Source: Actinomadura bangladeshensis (GTDB taxonomy: Bacteria; Actinomycetota; Actinomycetes; Streptosporangiales; Streptosporangiaceae). From it: 34,400 bases of DNA. The stretch covers positions 1 to 34,400 of the forward strand of contig NZ_SMJW01000066.1 in assembly GCF_004348335.1 (NCBI RefSeq), in the 5' to 3' direction. This document shows, piece after piece, positions 23,936 to 32,344 of this stretch. Both the position numbers and the translations under genes were made by a program. The first letter of the stretch is position 1. Each line of letters opens with the position of its first letter. The notes beneath the pieces are model-generated. The model was given only the letters and a program-made list of their open reading frames with translations, was not told where the DNA came from and made no database searches.

Positions 23936-23965
23936 TTGCGCGCTATTCGATGGCCCGTCTAGCTT
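23936..23965 (+). promoter_or_regulatory. Candidate promoter of SDR gene
   Basis: TTGCGC (23936-23941), an 18-bp spacer and TAGCTT (23960-23965), 29 bp before the chosen ATG. Moderate match. Confidence 0.35.
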
Positions 23966-23994
23966 GTGAGGTCCGACCGGACGTGGAGGTGCCC

Positions 23995-24894
23995 ATGCGG
24001 GGCTGGACGGCGAACGACATCCCGGACCTGTCCGGCCGGCGGGCGGTCGTCACCGGGGCCAACAGCGGCATCGGCTACCACACCGCCCTCCAACTGGCCC
24101 GGCACGGCGCGTCCGTCCTGCTGGCCTGCCGCAGCGCCGAACGCGGCCAGGCGGCCTTCGACCGGATGAGCGCCGCCGCGCCGGGCGCGGACATCGCGCT
24201 CGGCTCGCTGGACCTCGCCGACCTGGCGTCCGTCCGGGCGTTCGCGGCCCGGTACGGCGACGACCCGCTCGACATCCTGGTCAACAACGCGGGCGTCATG
24301 GCCATCCCGCACCGCTCCACCGCCGACGGCTTCGAGATGCAGTTCGGCACCAACCACCTCGGCCACTTCGCGCTCACCGGCCTGCTGCTGCCGGCGCTGC
24401 GCGCGGCGTCCGCCCGCGTCGTCACGGTGACGTCCGGCTTCGCGTGGACGGGCCGCTTCGACTTCGGCGACCTGCAGGGCGAGCGCCGCTACCGCAAGTG
24501 GGCCGCCTACAGCCAGGCCAAGCTCGCGAACCTGGTCTTCGCCAAGGAGTTGGACCGGCGTGTCCCCGAGCTGACCAGCGTCGCCGCCCACCCCGGCTAC
24601 GCCGCGACGAACCTCCAGCAGACCGGCCCGAAGATGCAGGGCAACACGTTCATGGAGAAGGCCACCGGCATCGGCAACGCGGTGATCGCCCAGTCCGCCG
24701 CCGCGGGCGCGCTGCCGTCCCTGTACGCCGCCACCGCGGACGTCGAGGGCGGCGCCTGCTACGGCCCCCGCCTCCTCCAGTACCGCGGCGCCCCCGCCAA
24801 GGTGCCCGCGCCCCCGCAGGCGAACCGGCACGGCGAGCGCCTCTGGGACGTCTCCGAGACCCTCACGGGCGTCTCCTACGCGCTACCCGCCTAG
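23995..24894 (+). CDS. Short-chain dehydrogenase/reductase
   Basis: From the ATG at 23995 the enzyme has 299 residues. Nucleotide binding is shown by VVTGANSGIGYHT (TGxxxGxG, 20-27), the structural NNAG (97-100), and the active site YSQAK (Tyr172, Lys176) with an upstream Ser in VTVTSGF. The total length and sequence resemble the retinol dehydrogenase/protochlorophyllide reductase-like SDRs of actinobacteria; the substrate is unknown. GGAGG (about 23986-23990) precedes this ATG at a good distance. An in-frame ATG at 23911 would add 28 residues without conservation and overlaps the proposed promoter, so it is rejected. Confidence 0.92.
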   Translation: MRGWTANDIPDLSGRRAVVTGANSGIGYHTALQLARHGASVLLACRSAERGQAAFDRMSAAAPGADIALGSLDLADLASVRAFAARYGDDPLDILVNNAGVMAIPHRSTADGFEMQFGTNHLGHFALTGLLLPALRAASARVVTVTSGFAWTGRFDFGDLQGERRYRKWAAYSQAKLANLVFAKELDRRVPELTSVAAHPGYAATNLQQTGPKMQGNTFMEKATGIGNAVIAQSAAAGALPSLYAATADVEGGACYGPRLLQYRGAPAKVPAPPQANRHGERLWDVSETLTGVSYALPA

Positions 24895-24969
24895 CCCACG
24901 GACCGCCTGGGCCACCGTCGCGCCGACGGCGGCCTCGGCGTCGCCCGGCCTGCGCCGCGCGATCCCGGC

Positions 24970-25002
24970 GGTGCCGACCGGCCCCGAACAGGCTTCGGCA
25001 CC
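24970..25002. terminator. Weak convergent hairpin
   Basis: GGTGCCGA (24970-24977) pairs with TCGGCACC (24995-25002) across a 17-nt loop in the 145-bp gap between the convergent SDR and alkyltransferase genes. It may act as a terminator. Confidence 0.35.
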
Positions 25003-25039
25003 CGCACATTCCGGAGTTGCCGACTACCGGTGGGTAGCT

Positions 25040-25582
25040 TCACGGGGCGCGGGTGATGTCCCAGTCGAGGGTGGCGGGCAGGGCGCCCTCCAGGGTGAGG
25101 AGCCAGCGTTTGATCTCGACGCCGGAGCCGCCGCTGTAGCCGCCCAGGCCGTTCGAGGCGACCACGCGATGGCACGGGACGATCAGCGGAATCGGGTTGC
25201 TTCCCATGATCTGGCCGATCACCTGGGCGTGCACGCCGGTGCCGCTGCGGTCGCCCAGCGCGCCGTAGGTGAGGACCTTCCCGTACGGGACGGACTCGTA
25301 CAGCGTCGTGAGCACCTGCCGCTGGGCGTCGGACGTGAGGCGCCAGTCGATCGGGAGGTCGAAGTCCTTCAGGTCGCCCGCGAAGTAGTCGCGCAGGGCC
25401 GACAGCGCGGGGGCCAGGCGGCCCGGGGCCTCGACCACGGGCAGGCCGGCCGCCTTGGCGGTGCGGGCGCGGGCGGCGGGCGTGTCGCGGAAGTGCAGGG
25501 CGGCGACGCCCGTCTCCGTCTCGGCGACGAGCAGGCGGCCGAGCACGGTGTCGACCGTGCCGAACGCGAGTGTCTCGGTCAT
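25040..25582 (-). CDS. ogt: Methylated-DNA--protein-cysteine S-methyltransferase (O6-alkylguanine repair)
   Basis: The 180-residue suicide repair enzyme transfers alkyl groups from O6-alkylguanine to Cys137 in VPCHRVVAS, the invariant PCHR motif. The helix-turn-helix YGALGDRSGTGVHAQVIGQIMGS and the Asn hinge NPIPLIV are in place. The N-terminal domain is short and lacks the Ada metal-binding domain. GGAAGGAG lies about 9 nt before the ATG at 25582. It is the last gene after the SWIM/DUF6493-like pair, 73 bp downstream; a small GGTCCC/GGGACC hairpin lies in the gap, so co-transcription is possible but uncertain. Confidence 0.95.
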   Translation of the reverse strand: MTETLAFGTVDTVLGRLLVAETETGVAALHFRDTPAARARTAKAAGLPVVEAPGRLAPALSALRDYFAGDLKDFDLPIDWRLTSDAQRQVLTTLYESVPYGKVLTYGALGDRSGTGVHAQVIGQIMGSNPIPLIVPCHRVVASNGLGGYSGGSGVEIKRWLLTLEGALPATLDWDITRAP

Positions 25583-25610
25583 CGTGCGGCGCTCCTTCCG
25601 GTCTTCTCAG

Positions 25611-25626
25611 GGTCCCATGCGGGACC
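25611..25626 (-). terminator. Small hairpin between DUF6493-like gene and ogt
   Basis: GGTCCC (25611-25616) and GGGACC (25621-25626) with a 4-nt loop. The stem is only 6 bp, so partial termination at most. Confidence 0.3.
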
Positions 25627-25655
25627 GACGTCTTCGTCAACACCGGCGGGCGCCG

Positions 25656-28307
25656 TCAGGTTGCGGTCAGGGTGCGGTGCAAACGCGCGGACTCCGCGAC
25701 CAGGCGGCTGGTGCCGCCGCGCGCCGCCACGTCCGCGACCTCCGGGATGGCGCCCCTGGCGCCGGTCATCTCCGCGAGCCGGGTGGCCAGGGTGATCATG
25801 GCCGGGAGGCCGGCCCTGGCGCGTTGGCCCGGTGCGGGGAGCGCGTGCGGGAGGGCCGTGGCGAGGATCGTCCAGACGCCGGCGTGCGCGCCCGCGTCGG
25901 CGGCGGCCGTGAGGGCCTTGAGGGTACGGGGGAGCGGGATGCGGCCGAGCGCGGCGAGCCGGCCGAGCGCGGTGCCCGTCTCGGCCGCCGGGAGCGCGCC
26001 CCGGGCGGCGAGGACGAGGAGCGCCTCGACGGCCCTCGCCCGCTCGTCCTGGTCCTCGTTGGCCAGTGCGTGGGCGAGGAGCGTGCCGGTGGCGGCTCCG
26101 GCGGGCCCGTCGGCCTCGGCCAGGCCCAGCATGATGGCGCCCTGGTTCCAGCCGTACTGTTCCCAGCCGGCCAGGTACGGGACGAGATGGGCGGCGACGA
26201 TGTCGCGGTGGGAGGGCAGGACGGCGGCCCAGTGGCCGGTGTGCGGGTCGAGCCTCCCCGTTCCGAAGACCCGCCGGTCCGGATCGGGGTGCGTGCACAG
26301 GCGGTCGATCTCGGAGTCGCCGGGCATGTCCACGATGGACAGGACCTGGGACGGAGGCCGGAACGTGCGCTCGCCGACAGTCGCGAGCGGGGTGTCGAGG
26401 ACGGTGCAGGTGACGGCGGGGTCGGCGAGGCCGCCCGCGGCGAGCCAGGATGCGACCCTCCGGCCGGCCACGGAGGCCAGGCCCTTGGCGCGCACCACGG
26501 CCGCCGGGTCGATCTCGCGCGGGACGCGGAGCATCGCCTGCAGCAGGTCGGCCGGCCCCGGCGCGCAGCCCGCCGCCTCCAGGCGTTCGAGGCGGCCGAC
26601 CAGGACGCCAGGGTCGATGTGGCCGCTCACCTCGGTCGGGGTCGCGAGCAGGAGCGGCACCGTACCGACGGCGGAGGCGATCTCGTGCAGCCGCCACTTG
26701 AGGAACCGTTTCAGCTGCGGATCGTTCAGCGTCCCGGCCGAGTGGGAGCGGCGCATGGCCAAGGCCGCGAAGACCTCGGTCAGGTTGTGCGGCCTGCCCG
26801 GGAGCAGCAGGTGCTGCACCGGGAACTGGATCCAGCTCTCCCGGACGTGGCTGCGCATGTACGGACGGCCGCCGGGTTCTGTGATCCACGGCGCCAGGTG
26901 CTCGGCGTGCTTGCGGAGCGCCTCGCGGGTGCCGTCGGGGTCGCGGTGGGCGAACTCGACGAGCGCGGCGAGGAAGCGTTCGGTCGCGGGCCACTCCTCG
27001 TCGGAGCGCAGCCGGACGGCGAAGTCGTCCGCCAGTTCGGCGAGCGAGCCGATGGGCGCCGGCGGTTCGCGCGGGACGAACGGCGGCGGGCCCGGGAGCG
27101 GCTCGGGCCCGGGGACGGCCGCGACCTCGCCGAAGCCCGCCGCGATCGCCTCGCGCAGGTCGGCGGGCAGGCCGCCGGCGGCGTCCCGGACCTCCTCCCG
27201 GACGGATTCGCTCGCGTGCGCCGCGTGCTTGACCGCGATCTTCACGGCGCGGTCCCGCAGGTCGACCGCGTCGGAGGTGAAGACGGCGGTGAGGGCGCGC
27301 ACCGTGGCGCCGGCCCGGTCGCGTTTGCGGGCCGTCCGGTCCAGCCAGGTCAGCGCGGCCCGGACGAGCTTCTTCTCCGGGCGGAACAGCAGCGCGTCGG
27401 CGGCCTCCGCGAACAGGTCCGCGTCCAGGCGCTCCAGGTCGTCGGTGCGGCGGACCTGGCGCAGCGCGAGATCGGCCACGGTCGGCGGTGCGGTCGGCAG
27501 CAGGCGGACGTAGTCGCGGACGCGGGCCGCCACCTCGTCATCGGTGGGCTCAAGCGCGTCGTGGAGCTGGATGAACCAGCGCAGATTGTGCGTGGTGCCG
27601 CCGCGCAGGAACCGGCTCACGCAGCCGTCGAGGAGGGTCGCGCGCTCGATCCGCCCAGCGCGGGCCAGATCGGACAGTGAACCGGCCCAGGTGCTCTTAC
27701 GCGTCCTGCCCCACTGCGTCCGTGTCGCGTCGTCGGCGAGGGCGGCTCCGACGCCGTCCACCTCGAACAGCTTGGGGAGGAGCGTGTCGAGGAACGGGTC
27801 CTCGGAGAGTTCGTCCGCCCCCTCCGGGCCGGACGCCCAGCCGACGACGAACCCGTCCGACACCGGGGGCGCGGCGCCGGCCGACTTGGCGAGCTCCGCC
27901 GCGAAATGCCAGCGCGTCCAGTCGATGTCGGTGGCCCGCACCCGGTCGGCGACGCGGTGGGCCACCTCGGCGCGCCACTCCGGCGAGCGGCCCGAGGTGA
28001 CCTCGCGCAGCAGCCTGAGCTCGCTGTCGTTTGCGCCCCACCACCAGAGCCGCAGCTCGCCGCGGCACAGCCACGTCGCCGCGGCGGCGGGACCGCTGAT
28101 CGCGCCCGCGCCGGCGATGAGCAGCGGGCGCACGGCCTGGTTGTCCAGGAATCCGTGCGGCGACGCGGCGCGCATCGCCTTCAGCAGCCCAGGGAGCCCG
28201 GCGGCGGCCGCGCGGTGTCCGGACTCGTCCAGCGCCATGACCTCGCGCCCGGTCAGCTCCGCGTCGCCGGACTCGATCGCCTTCTGGAGCGCCTCCGGCA
28301 TGCTCAT
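25656..28307 (-). CDS. Large alpha-helical DUF6493-like protein, partner of SWIM protein
   Basis: From the ATG at 28307 the protein has 883 residues (MSMPEALQKAIESGDAELTG). It is helical throughout, rich in Ala, Arg and Leu, with no signal peptide, no TM segment, no Walker motif and no obvious nuclease motif. Repeating helical pairs (for example ADDFAVRLRSDEEWPATERF) suggest HEAT-like solenoid architecture. WLCRGELRLWWWGANDSELR near the N terminus is striking. I place it in the DUF6493 group because such proteins commonly sit next to SWIM zinc-finger genes; this assignment is from memory of the family and is moderate. The start overlaps the SWIM stop (ATGA), so the two proteins should be made in fixed ratio and act together. 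Function unknown. Confidence 0.72.
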   Translation of the reverse strand: MSMPEALQKAIESGDAELTGREVMALDESGHRAAAAGLPGLLKAMRAASPHGFLDNQAVRPLLIAGAGAISGPAAAATWLCRGELRLWWWGANDSELRLLREVTSGRSPEWRAEVAHRVADRVRATDIDWTRWHFAAELAKSAGAAPPVSDGFVVGWASGPEGADELSEDPFLDTLLPKLFEVDGVGAALADDATRTQWGRTRKSTWAGSLSDLARAGRIERATLLDGCVSRFLRGGTTHNLRWFIQLHDALEPTDDEVAARVRDYVRLLPTAPPTVADLALRQVRRTDDLERLDADLFAEAADALLFRPEKKLVRAALTWLDRTARKRDRAGATVRALTAVFTSDAVDLRDRAVKIAVKHAAHASESVREEVRDAAGGLPADLREAIAAGFGEVAAVPGPEPLPGPPPFVPREPPAPIGSLAELADDFAVRLRSDEEWPATERFLAALVEFAHRDPDGTREALRKHAEHLAPWITEPGGRPYMRSHVRESWIQFPVQHLLLPGRPHNLTEVFAALAMRRSHSAGTLNDPQLKRFLKWRLHEIASAVGTVPLLLATPTEVSGHIDPGVLVGRLERLEAAGCAPGPADLLQAMLRVPREIDPAAVVRAKGLASVAGRRVASWLAAGGLADPAVTCTVLDTPLATVGERTFRPPSQVLSIVDMPGDSEIDRLCTHPDPDRRVFGTGRLDPHTGHWAAVLPSHRDIVAAHLVPYLAGWEQYGWNQGAIMLGLAEADGPAGAATGTLLAHALANEDQDERARAVEALLVLAARGALPAAETGTALGRLAALGRIPLPRTLKALTAAADAGAHAGVWTILATALPHALPAPGQRARAGLPAMITLATRLAEMTGARGAIPEVADVAARGGTSRLVAESARLHRTLTAT

Positions 28308-29683
28308 CGCGCGACCTCGGCGGCCTGGTCGGCGTCGCGGCGGACGATGCGGGCGGCGAGGACGTGCTTGCACGGCCCCCGCTCACCGCGGTGGTCGAAC
28401 CACCACGGGCACGTGCAGGTGACGCGGTCGCCGTCGAAGCGGACCTCCCGCTCGCTCCCGTTGCTCCGCACGATCGCCCTGCCGCCGGACGTGAACCGCA
28501 CGGCGCCGTCCTCGACGAGCGCGCGCGCCGAACGCAGCCGCGGGTTGAGCGCGGCCACGCGCGCCGGGTCGTACGGCAGTTCGCGGTGGAAGAAGGCGGC
28601 CTCGGCGGTGTCGAACCCGACGCGGCCGGACGTGCCGAGCTGGGTCAGCGCCGCCTTCGTCCGCGCCGGGTCGAGCCCGGACCGCTCGGCGAGCAGGTCA
28701 GGTTCGACGCGCGGTTCGAAGGACAGCAGCGCGCCCAGCAGGTCGGCGTCTCCGGCGGCCTGGTCGGTGGAGATGTCCTCCAGGACGGCGCCTTCACCGG
28801 AGAAGCCGCGCGAATGCTGAGGAGAAAGGGTGAGGACGTAGCGCATCCCCGGAAGCTCAAGCTCCCACACGCTCGACACTGGGCCGCTGCCGTTGAGGAT
28901 GGCCGGCCCGTACACGCGCATGGCCTTCGCGAAGCGCAGCAGCGGCAGCATCGTGCGCAGGCGGTCGGGCCCGGCCAGGCACACCGCGCCCGGCACCGGA
29001 CGGGACGACATCCGCAGCGTCCGCCCGGCGGGCACCGCCCACAGCGCCTCCCGCGCCCGCTTGGGCAGGGACCGCAGGAACCGCACCGCGTCCGGCCCCT
29101 TCAGCTCACCGCGCAGGTCGAACCCGGCCGTGATGACCTGGACCTCGGCGAACCCCCGGAGCCACCGGTCGGGCAGCGGCACCTTCTTCTCCACGACGGC
29201 GCCGTCCATCGTGGTCACGGCCAGTTCCTCGGCGCCGACCGCCAGATGCAGCGGATCGGACCCTCCCACGCGCGCGAGGGCCTCGCGCAGGGGGCCGTTG
29301 ACGTCGACGTTCGTCGTGCCGCGCTCGTGGACCTCGCCGTCCAGCGCGGGCTCCAGCACGTCCAGCCTGGCGTACACGCCGCCGCACGCGGAGAACGACT
29401 CCATGCGGATCCGGTCGCCGTTGCAGGTGACGACCGGATCCCGGAAGGACGTCGGGCGCGGCTGGAAGTACCGGGTCTGGGCGACGTCGGCCAGGGCCAG
29501 CAGGCCCGCCGCGGCGGGCGCCGCCTGGGTGAGCACCCCGGAGAAGAAGTGCGGGTGGGCCTGGGGCCCGCTGCTCGTCGTCCCGCCGGAGGTGGACAGG
29601 CCCAGAAGCCCCGCGTCCAGCCCGGACGGCCGCGTGTAGGTGTACGACTGCGCGGCGCCGGCCGCCGCTGTGCTGCTCGCCAT
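28304..29683 (-). CDS. SWIM zinc-finger protein
   Basis: This 459-residue protein ends in a SWIM finger, CTCPWW..., with the metal ligands Cys423, Cys425, Cys438 and His440 (CxC-x12-CxH), followed by VLAARIVRRDADQAAEVAR. SWIM fingers bind nucleic acid or protein. The rest is a beta/alpha protein without an enzyme motif I can name; the N terminus has Ser/Ala/Gly-rich low complexity. The ATG at 29683 is preferred because TACGTT lies 7 nt upstream as a -10; an in-frame TTG at 29713 is possible. The gene overlaps the DUF6493-like gene by 4 bp and lies 52 bp after the synthase-like gene. In other bacteria SWIM proteins of this group occur with MoxR ATPases and VWA proteins; those partners are absent here. 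Confidence 0.85.
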   Translation of the reverse strand: MASSTAAAGAAQSYTYTRPSGLDAGLLGLSTSGGTTSSGPQAHPHFFSGVLTQAAPAAAGLLALADVAQTRYFQPRPTSFRDPVVTCNGDRIRMESFSACGGVYARLDVLEPALDGEVHERGTTNVDVNGPLREALARVGGSDPLHLAVGAEELAVTTMDGAVVEKKVPLPDRWLRGFAEVQVITAGFDLRGELKGPDAVRFLRSLPKRAREALWAVPAGRTLRMSSRPVPGAVCLAGPDRLRTMLPLLRFAKAMRVYGPAILNGSGPVSSVWELELPGMRYVLTLSPQHSRGFSGEGAVLEDISTDQAAGDADLLGALLSFEPRVEPDLLAERSGLDPARTKAALTQLGTSGRVGFDTAEAAFFHRELPYDPARVAALNPRLRSARALVEDGAVRFTSGGRAIVRSNGSEREVRFDGDRVTCTCPWWFDHRGERGPCKHVLAARIVRRDADQAAEVAR

Positions 29684-29690
29684 GCCCGAG

Positions 29691-29696
29691 AACGTA
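29691..29696 (-). promoter_or_regulatory. -10 box of SWIM gene (leaderless)
   Basis: TACGTT on the minus strand is 7 nt before the ATG at 29683, inside the 52-bp gap after the synthase-like gene. Confidence 0.4.
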
Positions 29697-29710
29697 GGGC
29701 GCCCCTCGGA

Positions 29711-29737
29711 CAAATCGCACGATCAAATCATGCGATC
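29711..29737. repeat. 13-bp tandem repeat upstream of SWIM gene
   Basis: CAAATCGCACGATC (29711-29724) and CAAATCATGCGATC (29724-29737) match at 11 of 14 positions. The second unit overlaps the stop codon region of the synthase-like gene. It sits just upstream of the SWIM -10 and could be an operator. Confidence 0.5.
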
Positions 29738-30977
29738 AGTCGGTCTGCCCTGGAAAGAGCAGGGAGAGCTCGCGCGGATAGGTGCCGATCACACGCAGTT
29801 CGTCGTCGGTCAGCGGCCGGCCCGTCTGGGCGTTGCAGAGCTGGACGAGCTTGAAGGCGAGATCCTCCTCCACTGGCTCGATGCCCAGTCCGTCCATGAC
29901 GTGCCGGAAGCCGGCCTTGCCGCCGTACTCGCCGGTCAGGACGACGCGTCCGGGACGGGTGTGCCAGTCGTCCGGGAACGGGCCGAGGGTCTCCTCGTCG
30001 TACAGTTCGTAGTTGCCGTGGTCCTTGAGCGCGCCGTCCGCGTGGATGCCGGACTCGTGCGCGAACGCGTTCCGTCCCACGCCGACCTGGTTGTAGGGGA
30101 GCGGCTGGCCGAAGGCGTAGCTCGCCCACAGCGCGAACCGCCGCGCCCACGACAGGTCGATCGGGTCGCCGATCTCGATGCCGCGCTCCTCCATCCCGAA
30201 CCCGTGCCGGAACGCGAGGATGGTCGACAGGAGGTCGGCGTTGCCGGAGCGCTCGCCGATGCCGTTCACGCAGGTGTTGATCCACGCGTCCTGGCCCGCC
30301 TCCAGGTCGCCGAGGGCGCCGCTGATGGAGTTGGCCACGGCCAGGCCGAGGTCGTTGTGGCAGTGGGTCTCGACGGGCATTCCCACGGCGGACGCCAGCT
30401 CGGCGAAGCGCTCCTTGATGCGGTCAGGGGTGTCGCCCCCGATCGTGTCGCAGTACCGGACGCGGTCGGCGCCGGCCTCATTCGCGGCCAGGGCGAACTC
30501 CTTGAGGAAGCCGGCGTCGGTGCGGGAGCCGTCCTCGGCGTTGACCCCGACGGTCCGCGCCCCGCCCGCCTTGGCGGCGCGGACGGCCCCGGCCATCTCG
30601 CGGACGATCGCCTCCCGGTCCAGCCGGCCCCGGAACTTGTTGGCGATCATGTAGTCGGACGTCGAGATCGACAGGTTGTAGTGGGCGAGGCCCGCGCCGC
30701 CCGCCCGCACCCGGACGGCCTTCTCGACGTCCTGCGCGACGCCCCGGCACCAGCCGGAGAGCCGCAGGCCGCCGAACGCGCCCGCCTCCGCCAGCGCGAG
30801 CTGCGCCCGCACGTAGGGGACCTCGTGGAACAGGAACGGGAAGCCGATCTCCGACTGCGCCGCGCCGAGCCGTCCCAGGTAGAAGTTGACCATCGTCTTG
30901 CCGAACTTGGACAGCCCGGTCCGGGCCGTCTGGACGCCGTCGCGGTTGGTGACGTCCAGGAAGTGAATCTGGGGCAT
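29736..30977 (-). CDS. Homocitrate/2-isopropylmalate synthase-family (DRE-TIM) enzyme
   Basis: The 413-residue enzyme has the DRE-TIM metallolyase fold: LDVTNRDGVQ (8-16, where most family members have TLRDG), the metal ligands ETHCHNDLG (His205, His207) and GERSGNADLL near the acetyl-CoA site. HESGIHADGALKDHGNYELY matches the homocitrate-synthase-like C-terminal part. The LeuA regulatory domain is absent, so it is not a normal LeuA. It should condense acetyl-CoA with a 2-oxo acid. Homocitrate synthase, Re-citrate synthase or the phosphonomethylmalate-synthase type of antibiotic pathways are all possible, and the DVTNRDG variant may help to decide. GAGGG lies only 1-2 nt before the ATG. It is divergent from the HTH-citrate synthase gene with a 69-bp shared control region. 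Confidence 0.85.
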   Translation of the reverse strand: MPQIHFLDVTNRDGVQTARTGLSKFGKTMVNFYLGRLGAAQSEIGFPFLFHEVPYVRAQLALAEAGAFGGLRLSGWCRGVAQDVEKAVRVRAGGAGLAHYNLSISTSDYMIANKFRGRLDREAIVREMAGAVRAAKAGGARTVGVNAEDGSRTDAGFLKEFALAANEAGADRVRYCDTIGGDTPDRIKERFAELASAVGMPVETHCHNDLGLAVANSISGALGDLEAGQDAWINTCVNGIGERSGNADLLSTILAFRHGFGMEERGIEIGDPIDLSWARRFALWASYAFGQPLPYNQVGVGRNAFAHESGIHADGALKDHGNYELYDEETLGPFPDDWHTRPGRVVLTGEYGGKAGFRHVMDGLGIEPVEEDLAFKLVQLCNAQTGRPLTDDELRVIGTYPRELSLLFPGQTD

Positions 30978-31046
30978 GCCCTCAGATTGACACTGTCGTC
31001 TACATGTATCAATATTGACGATAATCAATGTACAAGGGTGGGGAAC
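30978..31046. promoter_or_regulatory. AT-rich divergent promoter region
   Basis: In this 69-bp gap A+T rises far above the surrounding level. It holds TTGACA (30987-30992), CAATATTG palindrome (31010-31017) and GATAAT (31020-31025), a possible -10 for the rightward gene. TGTA and TACA ends flank the core. The HTH-citrate synthase protein itself is a candidate regulator. Confidence 0.5.
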
Positions 31047-32270
31047 GTGGACGACGAGCAGGTCGGCGGGTGGATCGACGCGAAGGCGGCCGCCGAGCGG
31101 CTCGGTGTGAAGCCCGCCACGCTGTACGCGTACGTGAGCCGCGGCGTGCTGCGCCGCCGGCACGCCGCGGACGGCCGCCGCAGCCTGTTCGACGCCGCGC
31201 AGGTGGAGGAGCTGGCCCGGCGCGGGAAGCCGCGCCGCCCGCCCGGCCCGGGGGAGCTCGCGATCGAGTCGGCGATCACCGCGCTCGGTGCCGACCGCCC
31301 CTACTACCGGGGCCGCGACGTCCTGGCCATGGCGGAGTCCCGGACCTTCGAGGACGTCGCCGCCTGGCTCTGGACGGGCGACGATGAGGCCGGCGGCGAG
31401 CCCTGGCGGCCCCACGAGGACGGCGTCGCGGCGGCCGTCGCCGCCCAGTCGGGCCTGCCCGCCGGCCTGCTCCCGCTCGACCGGCTCCAGCTGATCGTCG
31501 CGGCGCTCGCCGCCACCGACCCGCTGCGCCACCACCTCGGCCCCGAGGGCGTCGTCGCGACCGGCCGGGCACTGGTCTCCGGCCTCGTCGAGGCGCTGCC
31601 GCCCGCCGCCGGACGGCCGCCGGGCGCGGGCGGCGTCGCCGAGCGGCTCTGGAGCCGGCTGTGCCCGCGCCCGCCCGGGCCGGGCGGCGGCCCGCTGCGC
31701 GCGTTCGAGGCCGCCATGATCCTGCTCGCCGACCACGAACTGGCCGCGTCCACGGTCGCCGCGCGGGTCGCCGCGTCCGTACGCGCCGATCCGTACGCGG
31801 TCGTCGCGTCCGGGCTCGGCGTGCTGGGCGGCCCGCTGCACGGCGGCGCGTCCTACGGCGCGGAACGGCTGCTCGCCGAGGTCGCGCGCCCGGCGGAGGC
31901 GGCCCGGGTGCTGGGGGAGCGGCTGCGCGGCGGGGAGCGCGTCCCCGGGTTCGGGCACGGCGTCTACACCTCGGGGGACGCCCGCTTCACCCTGCTGATG
32001 GGCCTCGTCCGCGCCGCGGCGCCCGGGCACGAGCGGCTCGCCGCCGCCGACGCCGTGCTGGCCGAGGCGGAGCGGCGCCGCCTGCCCGCGCCGAACGTCG
32101 ACTTCGCGCTGGCGGCGCTGGGCGCGGTCGCCGGCCTCGTGCCGGGGGCCGGGGAGGCGCTGTTCGCCGTCGCGCGCACCGCCGGCTGGCTCGCGCACGC
32201 GCTGGAGGAGTACGGCGGGCGCCGCCCGCTGCGTCCCCGCGCCGTCTACGTGGGCCCGCCGCCCGCCTGA
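31047..32270 (+). CDS. Helix-turn-helix/citrate synthase fusion protein
   Basis: The 407-residue protein begins with a MerR/excisionase-like helix-turn-helix (WIDAKAAAERLGVKPATLYA, about residues 8-27, and an YVSRGVLRRR wing) followed by a full citrate synthase fold. The catalytic triad is kept: His265 in GGPLHGGASYG, His304 in VPGFGHGVYT and Asp352 in APNVDFALA. Where GxGHRVY has an Arg, this protein has Gly (GHGVY). It may make citrate or 2-methylcitrate while also binding DNA, or it may have become a regulator that senses acyl-CoA or oxaloacetate. AAGGG is 8 nt before the GTG at 31047. It is divergent from the synthase-like gene. Confidence 0.88.
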   Translation: MDDEQVGGWIDAKAAAERLGVKPATLYAYVSRGVLRRRHAADGRRSLFDAAQVEELARRGKPRRPPGPGELAIESAITALGADRPYYRGRDVLAMAESRTFEDVAAWLWTGDDEAGGEPWRPHEDGVAAAVAAQSGLPAGLLPLDRLQLIVAALAATDPLRHHLGPEGVVATGRALVSGLVEALPPAAGRPPGAGGVAERLWSRLCPRPPGPGGGPLRAFEAAMILLADHELAASTVAARVAASVRADPYAVVASGLGVLGGPLHGGASYGAERLLAEVARPAEAARVLGERLRGGERVPGFGHGVYTSGDARFTLLMGLVRAAAPGHERLAAADAVLAEAERRRLPAPNVDFALAALGAVAGLVPGAGEALFAVARTAGWLAHALEEYGGRRPLRPRAVYVGPPPA

Positions 32271-32302
32271 ACCGCACCGCCCGAGCCTGCACGTCTCAGG
32301 TA

Positions 32303-32329
32303 CCGCGGGGCCGGGGCCGGGCCTCGCGG
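32303..32329 (+). terminator. Hairpin terminator after citrate synthase fusion
   Basis: CCGCGGGGCC (32303-32312) pairs with GGCCTCGCGG (32320-32329), 10 bp including one G-T wobble, with a 7-nt loop. Confidence 0.55.
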
Positions 32330-32338
32330 AACCGGGGG

Positions 32339-32344
32339 TAGGCT
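32339..32344 (+). promoter_or_regulatory. -10 box of 118-residue membrane protein gene (leaderless)
   Basis: TAGGCT lies 7 nt before the GTG at 32352, with no ribosome-binding site. Confidence 0.5.
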
